Assembly: GCF_029690045.1 (NCBI RefSeq)
Contig: NZ_CP121464.1
Span: 5,828,001-5,892,000, forward strand
Source: Janthinobacterium rivuli
GTDB taxonomy: Bacteria > Pseudomonadota > Gammaproteobacteria > Burkholderiales > Burkholderiaceae_D
Reading direction: 5' to 3'
Length of the DNA: 64,000 nt
Below are positions 47,091 through 55,235 of this stretch, one piece after another. Below the pieces are notes generated by a model. It saw nothing but the letters and a program-made list of their open reading frames with translations, was not told where the DNA came from and did no database searches. Every line of letters begins with the position of its first letter. Position 1 is the first letter of the stretch. Made by a program: the position numbers and the translations under genes.

Positions 47091-49622
47091 ATGAATTTAC
47101 GTTTGACGATAGTTGCCGCATCCATCGCCGCCCTGCCGCTGATGGCCACCACGGCGGACGCCGCCACGCCGCTGCCACAGACCCTGATGGCTGCCCCGGT
47201 GCCCCTGGCCTCTCCACAAGAGAACGCCGGCCTGGTCAACAAGCTGGCCGCACAGGCACGCAGCCGCGGCTTGAATACCGAGCATGGCTTTGCCGTCGGC
47301 GCCCAGCATCCGGGCGTCAGCGGCACGCGCGTGAGCCGCGTGCAGCACACCTACAAGGGCTTGCCCGTCTTCGGTTCCGAGACGGTCGTGGTCAGCAACA
47401 GCGCCGGCGACATCGTCAGCGAATCCGTGTCGGACCGCGCTTCCGGCCTCGGTAGCGGCGGCGTCAATTCCGTCACCCGCAGCGCCACCACCGATATCGA
47501 CACCACGCCGGCCGTCAGCGCCGCCGCCGCCATCGCCGCCGCCGTGAAAAGCATCGGCGTGCAGGCCGTCGACCACGTGCCGCCGCATGCGCAGCTGCTG
47601 ATCTACCCTGTCATGAAAACCGTGCGCATAGCCGGCGCCGAGAACAAGTCAGAAGCCGCGCTGAACGCCCTCGACGTGCAGGACGTGGTCGACCACTACG
47701 AGCTGGCCTACCTGGTGCAAACGCGCATGATCAGCGGTAGCAAACCGGTCTACTACGACACCGTCGTCAGCGCCAAGGATGGCCGCATCCTGCGTCAATG
47801 GAAAGCCCTGAAAACCGTGGCCGGCATCGGCAACAGCCAGTACAACGGCCAGGTACCGCTCAACACCACGCTCACGGGCAGCACCTACACCATGAAGGAC
47901 CCGAGCCGCGGCACGGGCGGCAGCTTCGGCGGCATGGCCATCACGAATGCCAACCACGGCACCACCTCGGGCAGCGTGTACAGCAGCACCAGCAACACCT
48001 GGGGCGACGGCCAGCAATACATCAACGGCGGCAGCACCACCAACGCCAACGGCCAGACGGCGGCCGTGAACGCGATGTGGGGTCTGATGAACACCTACGA
48101 CACGCACAAGAATGTGCTGGGCTGGTCCAGCCTGGATGGCAACAACACGGCCACCCACATCGCCGCCCACGTCAACACGGCCTACGACAACGCCTATTAC
48201 GACAGCAGCTGCAAGTGCATGTACATCGGCGACGGCGGCAGCTCGTTCAACAACCTCGGCTCCATCGACGTGATCGGCCACGAAATGGGCCACGGCATCA
48301 CGGACGCCACCTCGGGCCTGATCTACTCGCAAGAATCGGGCGGCTTGAACGAATCGAGCTCGGACATCGCCGGTGAAATGGTGGAAGCGTATGCGCGCGC
48401 CGGCGGCACGGGCACGACGATCCCCAACACGGGCAACGATTGGATGACGGGCAAGGAAATCGCCAAGAATGGCCAGCCGCTGCGCTGGCTGTACAAGCCA
48501 AGCAAGGATGGCAGCAGCCCGAATGCGTGGAGCAGCACCATCAAGAACCTCGACGTCCACTACAGCAGCGGTCCGAACAACCGCATGTTCTACTTCCTGT
48601 CGCAAGGTTCGAACTCCACGTCCAGCAGCGACTACTACAGCTCCTACCTGAACAAAAGCCCGCTGGCCATGACCGGTATCGGCAGCGACAAGGCTTACCG
48701 CATCTGGTTCAAGGCCGCCACCACCAAGTTCACCTCGTCGACCAACTACGCCGACGCGCGCAACAAAGTGCTGCAGGCAGCCGAGGAACTGTATGGCGTG
48801 GGCAGCGCCGAATCGATCGCGGTCAAACGCGCGTATGCGGCCATCAACGTGGGCGCCGACGTCGATGAATCGACGACGGGCGGCGCGGTGACGATCACCA
48901 GCCAGCCAGCCAGCATCACCGTCGCACCGGGCGCCACCGCCTCGTTCGCCGTGGGCGCGGGCGGCGGCACGGCACCGTACACCTACAAGTGGTTCCGCAA
49001 CGGCGCCGTGATCAGCGGCGCCACGTCGCCAGCCTACAGCTTCACGGCCGTGGCGGCCGACAGCGGCGCCGTGTTCAAGGCAACGGTGACGGATTCGTCC
49101 TCGCCTGCCGTGACGGCCACGTCGAACAACGCCACGCTGACGGTGGGTACGAGCAGCGCTACCGAGCGCGTGACGAACGGCGGATTCGAGTCCGGCGCCA
49201 CGGGCTGGAGCGGCACCACGGGCGCCATCGGCACCTTCACGGGCCAAACCGCGTACGAAGGCACGAAGTACGCCTGGCTGGGCGGCAATGGCGCCACGGC
49301 CAGCGAATCGCTGACGCAAAGCGTGGCCATTCCGGCCGCCGCCACCTCGGCCAGCTTGAGCTTCGCGCTGCATATCGACACGGCTGAAACAGGCAATACC
49401 GTGTACGACAAGCTGGTCGTCACCGTGAAGAACAGCGCCGGCACGGTGCTGGGCACCCTGGCCTCGTACTCGAACGTGAACAAGGCGGCCGGCTACCAGA
49501 TCCGCACCTTCGACCTGATCGCCTACAAGGGCCAGACCGTGCAGATCTCGTTTGCCGCAACCGAGGACGCATCGCTGCAAACCTCGTTCGTGATCGACAA
49601 GGTCAGCCTGGTTACCCAGTAA
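47091..49622 (+). CDS. Secreted M4 (thermolysin-type) metalloprotease with C-terminal Ig-like and binding domains
   Basis: 843 aa from an ATG with GGAG upstream. Signal peptide (about 1-25), an FTP/PepSY propeptide (about 30-230), and an M4 catalytic domain (about 260-600) with zinc site HEMGH (His397, Glu398, His401), third ligand Glu421 in G-G-L-N-E-S-S-S-D, and a later catalytic His in H-Y-S-S-G. An Ig-like domain follows (about 605-690; V-A-P-G-A-T-A-S-F-A-V, Y-K-W-F-R-N-G), then a jelly-roll domain starting N-G-G-F-E-S-G-A-T-G-W. The enzyme is autoprocessed and secreted, and could be a substrate of the T2SS-like operon starting 250 bp downstream. Confidence 0.93.
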   Translation: MNLRLTIVAASIAALPLMATTADAATPLPQTLMAAPVPLASPQENAGLVNKLAAQARSRGLNTEHGFAVGAQHPGVSGTRVSRVQHTYKGLPVFGSETVVVSNSAGDIVSESVSDRASGLGSGGVNSVTRSATTDIDTTPAVSAAAAIAAAVKSIGVQAVDHVPPHAQLLIYPVMKTVRIAGAENKSEAALNALDVQDVVDHYELAYLVQTRMISGSKPVYYDTVVSAKDGRILRQWKALKTVAGIGNSQYNGQVPLNTTLTGSTYTMKDPSRGTGGSFGGMAITNANHGTTSGSVYSSTSNTWGDGQQYINGGSTTNANGQTAAVNAMWGLMNTYDTHKNVLGWSSLDGNNTATHIAAHVNTAYDNAYYDSSCKCMYIGDGGSSFNNLGSIDVIGHEMGHGITDATSGLIYSQESGGLNESSSDIAGEMVEAYARAGGTGTTIPNTGNDWMTGKEIAKNGQPLRWLYKPSKDGSSPNAWSSTIKNLDVHYSSGPNNRMFYFLSQGSNSTSSSDYYSSYLNKSPLAMTGIGSDKAYRIWFKAATTKFTSSTNYADARNKVLQAAEELYGVGSAESIAVKRAYAAINVGADVDESTTGGAVTITSQPASITVAPGATASFAVGAGGGTAPYTYKWFRNGAVISGATSPAYSFTAVAADSGAVFKATVTDSSSPAVTATSNNATLTVGTSSATERVTNGGFESGATGWSGTTGAIGTFTGQTAYEGTKYAWLGGNGATASESLTQSVAIPAAATSASLSFALHIDTAETGNTVYDKLVVTVKNSAGTVLGTLASYSNVNKAAGYQIRTFDLIAYKGQTVQISFAATEDASLQTSFVIDKVSLVTQ

Positions 49623-49633
49623 GCGGCTGAATT

Positions 49634-49665
49634 GCGGGCAAGCCATCGATGCAAGGCTTGCCCGC
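49634..49665 (+). terminator. Hairpin after the M4 protease gene
   Basis: Perfect 11-bp stem GCGGGCAAGCC / GGCTTGCCCGC with a 10-base loop, 12 bp past the stop. No T tract follows, so it is either a Rho-assisted terminator or an mRNA-stabilising hairpin. Confidence 0.55.
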
Positions 49666-49869
49666 ACGGCACGATTGATTTCCTGGCAATTCCAGTCTAC
49701 CCTGAGGCAGTGATTGCCTCTTGCCTGCTGCCGGTACCCGCGACGAATTGAACTTTTTTGGATTGTTCCTGACCGATGCCTACTTCGACCTTGTCCGCAC
49801 GCGCTTTCCCCTTTTCACTTCACCCCATTTTCACGCCCCAGGCCCTCGCCATGCTCGCCTGAGCCGACG

Positions 49870-51063
49870 ATGCAGTTCCACCTCCAGGTGCAGGGCCCGG
49901 CGGGCAGCCAGGCGCTGGCCATCGACGCCGCCAGCGAGGCCGAGGCGATCCGCGCAGCCGTGCGCGGCGGCTGGCGCGTGCTGGCCGTCGACGCCGGCGC
50001 CGCGCCGGACGCGGGCGCCGCGCCGCGTCCCGGCAAACAGGGCCTGCCACTGCTGCAATTCAGCCAGGAACTGCTGGCCCTGCTCGAAGCGGGCCTGAAC
50101 CTGGGTGAGGCCATGGCCACCCTGCACAACAAGGAAACGCGCGCGGGCGCCAGGGCCACGCTGGCCGCCATCGTGCTGACCCTGCAGCAAGGGCAAAGCT
50201 TCTCCGACACCCTGGCCGATTTTCCCGACATCTTCCCCGACATTTACATCGCCACCGTGCATGCGGCCGAACGCTCGGGCAACCTGCCCGAGGCGCTGGC
50301 CCGCTTCGTCGGCTACCAGCTGCAGTTCGACGCCATCCGCAAAAAACTCATTTCCGCCGCCATCTACCCGTGCATGCTGCTCGTCGTCGGCGGCCTGGTG
50401 ACGCTGTTCCTGCTCGGCTACGTGGTGCCCAAATTCAGCGTCGTCTACGAAAGTTCGGGGCGCGAGATTCCGTGGATGTCGCAAATGCTGCTGGGCTTTG
50501 GCCAGACCCTGGCCGCGCATCCACTGCTGTGCGCCAGCGCGCTGGCCGCCGTGGTGGCCGCCGTGGTGTTCGGTATCGCCAACCGCAGCATGCGCATGGC
50601 GCTGGTGCTGCGCCTCTTGCGTCTGCCCGTGCTGGCCGCGAAGGCGGCGGAATTTCGCCTGGCGCGCTTCTACCGTGCCCTCAGCCTGCTGCTGCACGCC
50701 GGCATCCCCCTGCACAAGGCGCTGGCCATGGTGGCGCCCATGCTGCTGCCGGCGCAGCAGGAGCCGCTGGCGCAGGCGCGCCGCGCGGTGCAGGAAGGCA
50801 TGCCGTTTTCCACCGCGCTGGAACAGGCCGGCATGGCCACGCCGGTGGCGCAATCGCTGCTGAAAGTGGGCGAGAACACGGGCCGCCTGGGCGACATGCT
50901 GGAACGCTCGGCCAAGTTCCACGACGAGGAATTCGCCCGCTGGGTGGACTGGGCGTCGCGCCTGCTCGAACCGCTCTTGATGACCATCATCGGCGTGGTG
51001 ATTGGCGGCGTGGTGGTGCTGATGTACATGCCGATCTTTGAACTGGCGGGGAGCTTATCGTGA
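49870..51063 (+). CDS. GspF/PilC/MshG-like inner-membrane platform protein
   Basis: 397 aa. Two T2SSF domains (about 70-190 and 270-390), each with the family pattern (L-L-E-A-G-L-N-L-G-E-A and L-L-H-A-G-I-P-L-H-K-A). Three membrane spans lie near 170-195, 215-240 and 370-395. The N-terminal about 60 residues form a short cytoplasmic domain. It is the membrane platform on which the assembly ATPase acts. First gene of a ten-gene plus-strand operon of the MSHA/T2SS type. Confidence 0.92.
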   Translation: MQFHLQVQGPAGSQALAIDAASEAEAIRAAVRGGWRVLAVDAGAAPDAGAAPRPGKQGLPLLQFSQELLALLEAGLNLGEAMATLHNKETRAGARATLAAIVLTLQQGQSFSDTLADFPDIFPDIYIATVHAAERSGNLPEALARFVGYQLQFDAIRKKLISAAIYPCMLLVVGGLVTLFLLGYVVPKFSVVYESSGREIPWMSQMLLGFGQTLAAHPLLCASALAAVVAAVVFGIANRSMRMALVLRLLRLPVLAAKAAEFRLARFYRALSLLLHAGIPLHKALAMVAPMLLPAQQEPLAQARRAVQEGMPFSTALEQAGMATPVAQSLLKVGENTGRLGDMLERSAKFHDEEFARWVDWASRLLEPLLMTIIGVVIGGVVVLMYMPIFELAGSLS

Positions 51064-51088
51064 CGGTTTTTACCATGTGGTGCATGAC

Positions 51089-52786
51089 ATGAACGCGCGC
51101 GACGAAGAACGGGCCGTGCTCGATGCGGCCATGCTGCGCCGGGCCCACGCCAGCGCAATGGAACAGGGCCGCCCGCAAATGACCGTGCTGCAGGAAACGG
51201 CAGCCCTGCCGCCTGAAGTCTTCTTGCGCCAGCTGGCCGCCCTGTTCCGCTACCCGGCCTGGACGATGGCCGAGCTGCAGGCGGCCTTGCCCGCCTTCGG
51301 CCTGCTGCCCTACACGGATTGCGCCCAGCGCGACTGCGTGTTGCTGCACCCAAGCGTTCCCGGCGCGCCGCCCGTGCTCGTCATCGGCAACCCGTTTGCC
51401 GAAGACTTGCTGCAGTGGGCCGACTTCGCCTTGTCCACACCCTTCACGGTGGGGCTGGCGCATCCGGACGATCTGGCCGCCTATCTGCTGCAGCAGGAAA
51501 GCGTGCAGCAGGCGATGCAGGAAATGCAGCATGGGGATGACATTCCAGGGCTCGACCAGAGCATCGAGGATATCTCGCTGATTCGCATCAGCGAGGACAG
51601 CAGCCCGGTGGTGAAACTGGTGAACTCCACCATCTACGACGCCCTGAAATTCCAGGCCAGCGACATCCACCTCGAATGCGACGTGGCCAGCTTGGTCATC
51701 AAGTACCGCGTCGACGGCGTGCTGGTACAGGCGGGCCAGGTGCAGGGATTACAAATGGCCGAACAGATCATCTCGCGCATCAAGGTGATGGCCGATCTCG
51801 ACATCGCCGAGCGCCGCATCCCGCAGGATGGCCGTTTCAAGGTGCGCGTGAAAGGGGCGGAGATCGATTTCCGTGTCTCCATCATGCCCAATATCTTTGG
51901 CGAGGATGCCGTGCTGCGCCTGCTGGACCGGCGCGCGCTGACGGAAGCGGCGCAGGCGCTGCGCCTGGAAAGCCTGGGCCTGAACGAGGACGCCATCGAG
52001 CAGATACGCCGCCTGGCCGCCAAGCCGCACGGCATGCTGCTGGTGACGGGGCCCACGGGTTCCGGCAAGACCACCACCCTGTACGCGGCCATCACGGAAA
52101 TCAATACGGGGCGCGACAAGATCGTCACCATCGAAGACCCCGTCGAATACCGCTTGCCGCGCGTGCTGCAGATCCCCGTCAACGAAAAAAAGGGGCTGAC
52201 GTTCGCGCGCGGCCTGCGCTCCATCCTGCGCCACGATCCCGACAAAATCATGATCGGCGAAATACGCGACGATGAAACGGCGCAGATCGCCGTGCAGGCC
52301 GCGCTCACGGGCCACCTGGTGTTTACCACCGTGCACGCGAATAACGTCTTTGATGTGGTCGGCCGCTTCCTGCACATGGGTGTCGATGCCTACAGCTTTG
52401 CGGCGGCCCTGAACGGCATCGTGGCGCAACGCCTGCTGCGCCTCAATTGCGCCCATTGCGCCGTCGACGCCAGCGCCGAGGTGCTGGCCGATGCGCAGCA
52501 ATTGCGCGATAGCGGCCTGGCCCTGCACCAGGTGCAGGACTGGCAGTTCATGGCTGGCAAGGGCTGTGGCCATTGCCGCGGCACCGGCTACAAGGGCCGC
52601 AAGGCCGTCGCCGAAGTGCTGATGCTCAGCGACGCGATGCGCGAAATGATCTGCACGCGCGCGCCCCTGAGCCAGATGAAGGAAGAAGCGGCGCGCAACG
52701 GTTTCCGCCTGGCGCGCGAAGCGGGCCTGGACCTGGTGCGGCGCGGCGAAACCACGTTAGCGGAGCTCAATCGTGTCACTTATTGA
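51089..52786 (+). CDS. GspE/PilB/MshE-like assembly ATPase
   Basis: 565 aa; GTG starts at 51077 or 51080 are possible. An N-terminal GspE_N-like domain (about 15-130) is followed by the secretion ATPase core with Walker A G-P-T-G-S-G-K-T (near 321), Asp box T-I-E-D-P-V-E-Y, Walker B I-M-I-G-E-I-R-D-D-E-T and His box. The tetracysteine zinc motif C-A-H-C / C-G-H-C lies at about 450-492. It powers pseudopilus or pilus assembly. It starts 25 bp after the platform gene and overlaps the next gene by 14 bp. Confidence 0.93.
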   Translation: MNARDEERAVLDAAMLRRAHASAMEQGRPQMTVLQETAALPPEVFLRQLAALFRYPAWTMAELQAALPAFGLLPYTDCAQRDCVLLHPSVPGAPPVLVIGNPFAEDLLQWADFALSTPFTVGLAHPDDLAAYLLQQESVQQAMQEMQHGDDIPGLDQSIEDISLIRISEDSSPVVKLVNSTIYDALKFQASDIHLECDVASLVIKYRVDGVLVQAGQVQGLQMAEQIISRIKVMADLDIAERRIPQDGRFKVRVKGAEIDFRVSIMPNIFGEDAVLRLLDRRALTEAAQALRLESLGLNEDAIEQIRRLAAKPHGMLLVTGPTGSGKTTTLYAAITEINTGRDKIVTIEDPVEYRLPRVLQIPVNEKKGLTFARGLRSILRHDPDKIMIGEIRDDETAQIAVQAALTGHLVFTTVHANNVFDVVGRFLHMGVDAYSFAAALNGIVAQRLLRLNCAHCAVDASAEVLADAQQLRDSGLALHQVQDWQFMAGKGCGHCRGTGYKGRKAVAEVLMLSDAMREMICTRAPLSQMKEEAARNGFRLAREAGLDLVRRGETTLAELNRVTY

Positions 52787-53561
52787 ACGCCTTGCCCGCG
52801 CCACCGTCTGCCTGCACCTGGCGCCGCACGGATTGCACGGCGTGCTGCGCCGCGCCGGCCGTCCCGTGGCGGACAGCGCCTTCCACCTGCCGATTGCGAA
52901 CCCCGACGCCAGCCGGGAAGTGGCGCTGACCGCCCTGCGCGGCTGGCTCGAACAGGATGGCGGCAAAAAACTGCCGCTGGCCGTCAGCCTGGCCAGCCGC
53001 TGGTGCGCCATGCTGATGGTGCCGTGGAGCGGCGCCCTGCTCGATGCGGCCAGCGCCCAGCGCTTCCTGCACAGCCAGTTCGCCGCCGTCTACGGCGATG
53101 GCGCGCGCGCCTGGCGCCTGGCCGCCGACGATGCGCCCTATGGCAAGCCGCGCCTGGCCTGCGGCATCGATGCGGCCCTGCTGCAAGGCGTGCAGGAGGC
53201 GGCGGCCGCGCATGGCCGGCGCTGCCTGTCCATCGAACCCATTGTCGGACCGGCCTGGCGCAGCATCGCCGGCGGCAAACCGGCCGCCTTCGCCCTGGTG
53301 GAAGCGGGACGACTGCTGCTGGCAACGACGGTCGCCGGGCGCATCACGGCCCTGCACAGCCAGTCTTGCGACGCCGCCTGGGGCGATGAACTGGAGCGGG
53401 CGTGGCGGCGCTGGAACTTGCGCGCGCCGCAACTGGACGCCATCGAACAGGTGGCGCTGCTCGACCTGAGCGGCGTGCCGCAAGCCAACGTGCCGGAGCG
53501 CTTCGTGCCCATCGCCGTGGCCAGCGGCGCCCACCTGATGCGGGAGGCCGCATGGGCCTGA
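52773..53561 (+). CDS. PilM/GspL-like cytoplasmic scaffold protein
   Basis: 262 aa from a GTG that overlaps the ATPase gene by 14 bp. It has no membrane span. The sequence is diverged but position (between the ATPase and a PilN-like protein), size and pattern (L-A-P-H-G-L-H-G-V-L-R, C-G-I-D-A-A-L-L-Q-G-V) suit an actin-fold PilM/MshI or the cytoplasmic part of GspL. In related systems this protein binds the PilN N-terminus and couples it to the ATPase. Assigned mainly by gene order. Confidence 0.65.
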   Translation: MSLIERLARATVCLHLAPHGLHGVLRRAGRPVADSAFHLPIANPDASREVALTALRGWLEQDGGKKLPLAVSLASRWCAMLMVPWSGALLDAASAQRFLHSQFAAVYGDGARAWRLAADDAPYGKPRLACGIDAALLQGVQEAAAAHGRRCLSIEPIVGPAWRSIAGGKPAAFALVEAGRLLLATTVAGRITALHSQSCDAAWGDELERAWRRWNLRAPQLDAIEQVALLDLSGVPQANVPERFVPIAVASGAHLMREAAWA

Positions 53562-54094
53562 GCCGCCTGGAATTCCTGCCGCCCGGCGTGGCACAGACCT
53601 TCAAGGGCTGGCGCCTGGCCCTGTGCCTGGCGGGCGGCCTGATGCTGCTGCCGGCCGCCGGATATTGGCTGGTGCAGGCACAGGAAACGCGGCGCCTGGA
53701 AACGCAACTGGCGCAGCTGCAGCCCGCGCGTCCCGTGCGCGCGCCCCTGTCGGCGAGCCAGCAACGCGAACGCGACCTCGAACTGAAACAGGTGGCCGCC
53801 GCCGTGCGCCAGCTCAACTTGCCCGTCACGCGCCTGGTCAAGACGGTGCAGGCGCCGCGCGACGTGCGCGTGGCCTTGCTGGGACTGGACCTGAACGCGC
53901 AGCAGGGACAGGATGGCGCCAGCGTCCTGAAAATCGCCGCCGAAGCGGAGACGCCGCAGGACATGCTCAACTACCTGGCCTTCCTGAACCAGCAGCCCAT
54001 GTTCAGTTCCGTGTACTTGCTCAAACATGAGATGAATGCGAACGCCCCCGAACACCCTTACCGTTTTCAGCTGGAGGCGCAATGGCGGCAATAA
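53552..54094 (+). CDS. PilN-like inner-membrane protein
   Basis: 180 aa; overlaps the preceding gene by 10 bp. A short cytoplasmic N-terminus (L-S-R-L-E-F-L-P-P-G) of the kind that docks onto PilM, one membrane span (about residues 22-42), a coiled-coil (about 45-90) and a periplasmic ferredoxin-like domain. Together with the PilO-like product it would form the inner-membrane alignment complex. Identified from topology and gene order. Confidence 0.72.
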   Translation: MGLSRLEFLPPGVAQTFKGWRLALCLAGGLMLLPAAGYWLVQAQETRRLETQLAQLQPARPVRAPLSASQQRERDLELKQVAAAVRQLNLPVTRLVKTVQAPRDVRVALLGLDLNAQQGQDGASVLKIAAEAETPQDMLNYLAFLNQQPMFSSVYLLKHEMNANAPEHPYRFQLEAQWRQ

Positions 54095-54702
54095 AACCCG
54101 TATTCAAAGCCGGCACGCCCGTGGCCCGTCCACGCCTGCAACTGCGCATGCCGCCGCGCCTGGCGTGGGAAGTGCAGCGGTTGGGGCGCACCCTGGGCTG
54201 GCCCAGCGCGCTCGGTGCGGCCTGCCTGGCGCTGGCTGCTTTCGCCATGCAGCAGGGCGATGCGCTGGCCCGACACCAGCAACAATTGCGCGCCCAGCTG
54301 GCCATAATGGCGAAACAGGCGGCGCTGCCGCCGGCACACATCACGCTCGATGCGGATGCCGACAGCCTGGCCGCCTTTCACGCCTACCTGCCCGCGCATG
54401 ACAGCATTCCCGACCAGTTGAAAGCTTTGCTGGAAGTGGCGCAAAAGAGCGGCGTCACCCTGGCCAAGGCCGACTACAAGCCGCAGGAAGATGGCAACAC
54501 GGCCTTCCTGCGCTACCAGATCACCCTGCCGGTAAAAGCCGAATACGCGCAGCTGCAAACCTTTATCGTCGACGCCCTGCAGGCGCTGCCGACCCTGACG
54601 CTCGACTCCGTGCTCTTCAAGCGCGAGCAGATCGAGGCGGGCGAGATCGACGCGCGCATCCAGTTCATCCTGCTGGTGAAAAAAGCGGAGGTGCGCCGAT
54701 GA
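54082..54702 (+). CDS. PilO-like inner-membrane protein
   Basis: 206 aa, overlapping the PilN-like gene by 13 bp. One membrane span (about residues 40-60, G-A-A-C-L-A-L-A-A-F-A), a short coiled coil, and a periplasmic domain with L-K-A-L-L-E-V-A-Q-K-S-G-V-T-L and Y-Q-I-T-L-P-V-K-A-E-Y matching PilO/GspM-type ferredoxin folds. Predicted partner of the PilN-like protein. Confidence 0.75.
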   Translation: MAAIKPVFKAGTPVARPRLQLRMPPRLAWEVQRLGRTLGWPSALGAACLALAAFAMQQGDALARHQQQLRAQLAIMAKQAALPPAHITLDADADSLAAFHAYLPAHDSIPDQLKALLEVAQKSGVTLAKADYKPQEDGNTAFLRYQITLPVKAEYAQLQTFIVDALQALPTLTLDSVLFKREQIEAGEIDARIQFILLVKKAEVRR

Positions 54703-55235
54703 AAAAAGCCGTATTGGCAGGCGCCGCCGTGGCGACCTTGCTGGCCGCCCTCTTCGCCCCCGAGGATGAAGGCAGCATCGTGGGGCCGGCCACGGCCACC
54801 ACGCGCCAGGTGGAGCGGGTGGCGGTCGCGCCGCTCGCCGCAGTCGCCGCGCCGCCAACCCATCGCGCGCTGGCCATCGAACCGCGCCGGGCGCTGGAAG
54901 ACGAGGAAGCGGCCACCCTGTTCGCCAAGCAAAGCTGGCAGCCGGAGACGCCGAAAAAAATCATGCTCGACCAGCAGGCAGCCCAGGCCGCGCTGCCCGC
55001 GGCCCGCGTGGATGCAAACGCGCCGCCACCGCTGCCCTTTCAATTCCTGGGCCGCTTCGTCGACGAAGGCAAGGCGGCCTACTTCCTGCAAGCGGGTGAA
55101 CGCAATGTCGTGGCGCGCCCAGGCGACACGCTCGAAGAACGTTACCGCTTCGACGGCGTGGTGCAAGGCGCCCTGCAATTTACCTATCTGCCTCTCAACC
55201 TGAAACAGACACTCGCCGTAGGGGACCTCAATTGA
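54699..55235 (+). CDS. PilP/GspC-like periplasmic connector
   Basis: 178 aa; its ATG overlaps the PilO-like stop as ATGA. An N-terminal hydrophobic segment (about 4-18) is followed by an Ala/Arg-rich linker and a C-terminal beta domain (about 105-178: F-Q-F-L-G-R-F-V-D-E-G-K, A-Y-F-L-Q-A-G-E-R, R-P-G-D-T-L-E-E-R-Y-R). This resembles the homology region of PilP/GspC that contacts the secretin N0 domain. No lipobox is visible, which fits GspC better than PilP. Confidence 0.7.
   Translation: MKKAVLAGAAVATLLAALFAPEDEGSIVGPATATTRQVERVAVAPLAAVAAPPTHRALAIEPRRALEDEEAATLFAKQSWQPETPKKIMLDQQAAQAALPAARVDANAPPPLPFQFLGRFVDEGKAAYFLQAGERNVVARPGDTLEERYRFDGVVQGALQFTYLPLNLKQTLAVGDLN

Noticed and set aside
47649..49667. 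Minus-strand frame opposite the M4 protease gene
   Set aside because: Its Arg/Gly/Ala/Val-rich translation mirrors the protease codons; no independent evidence.
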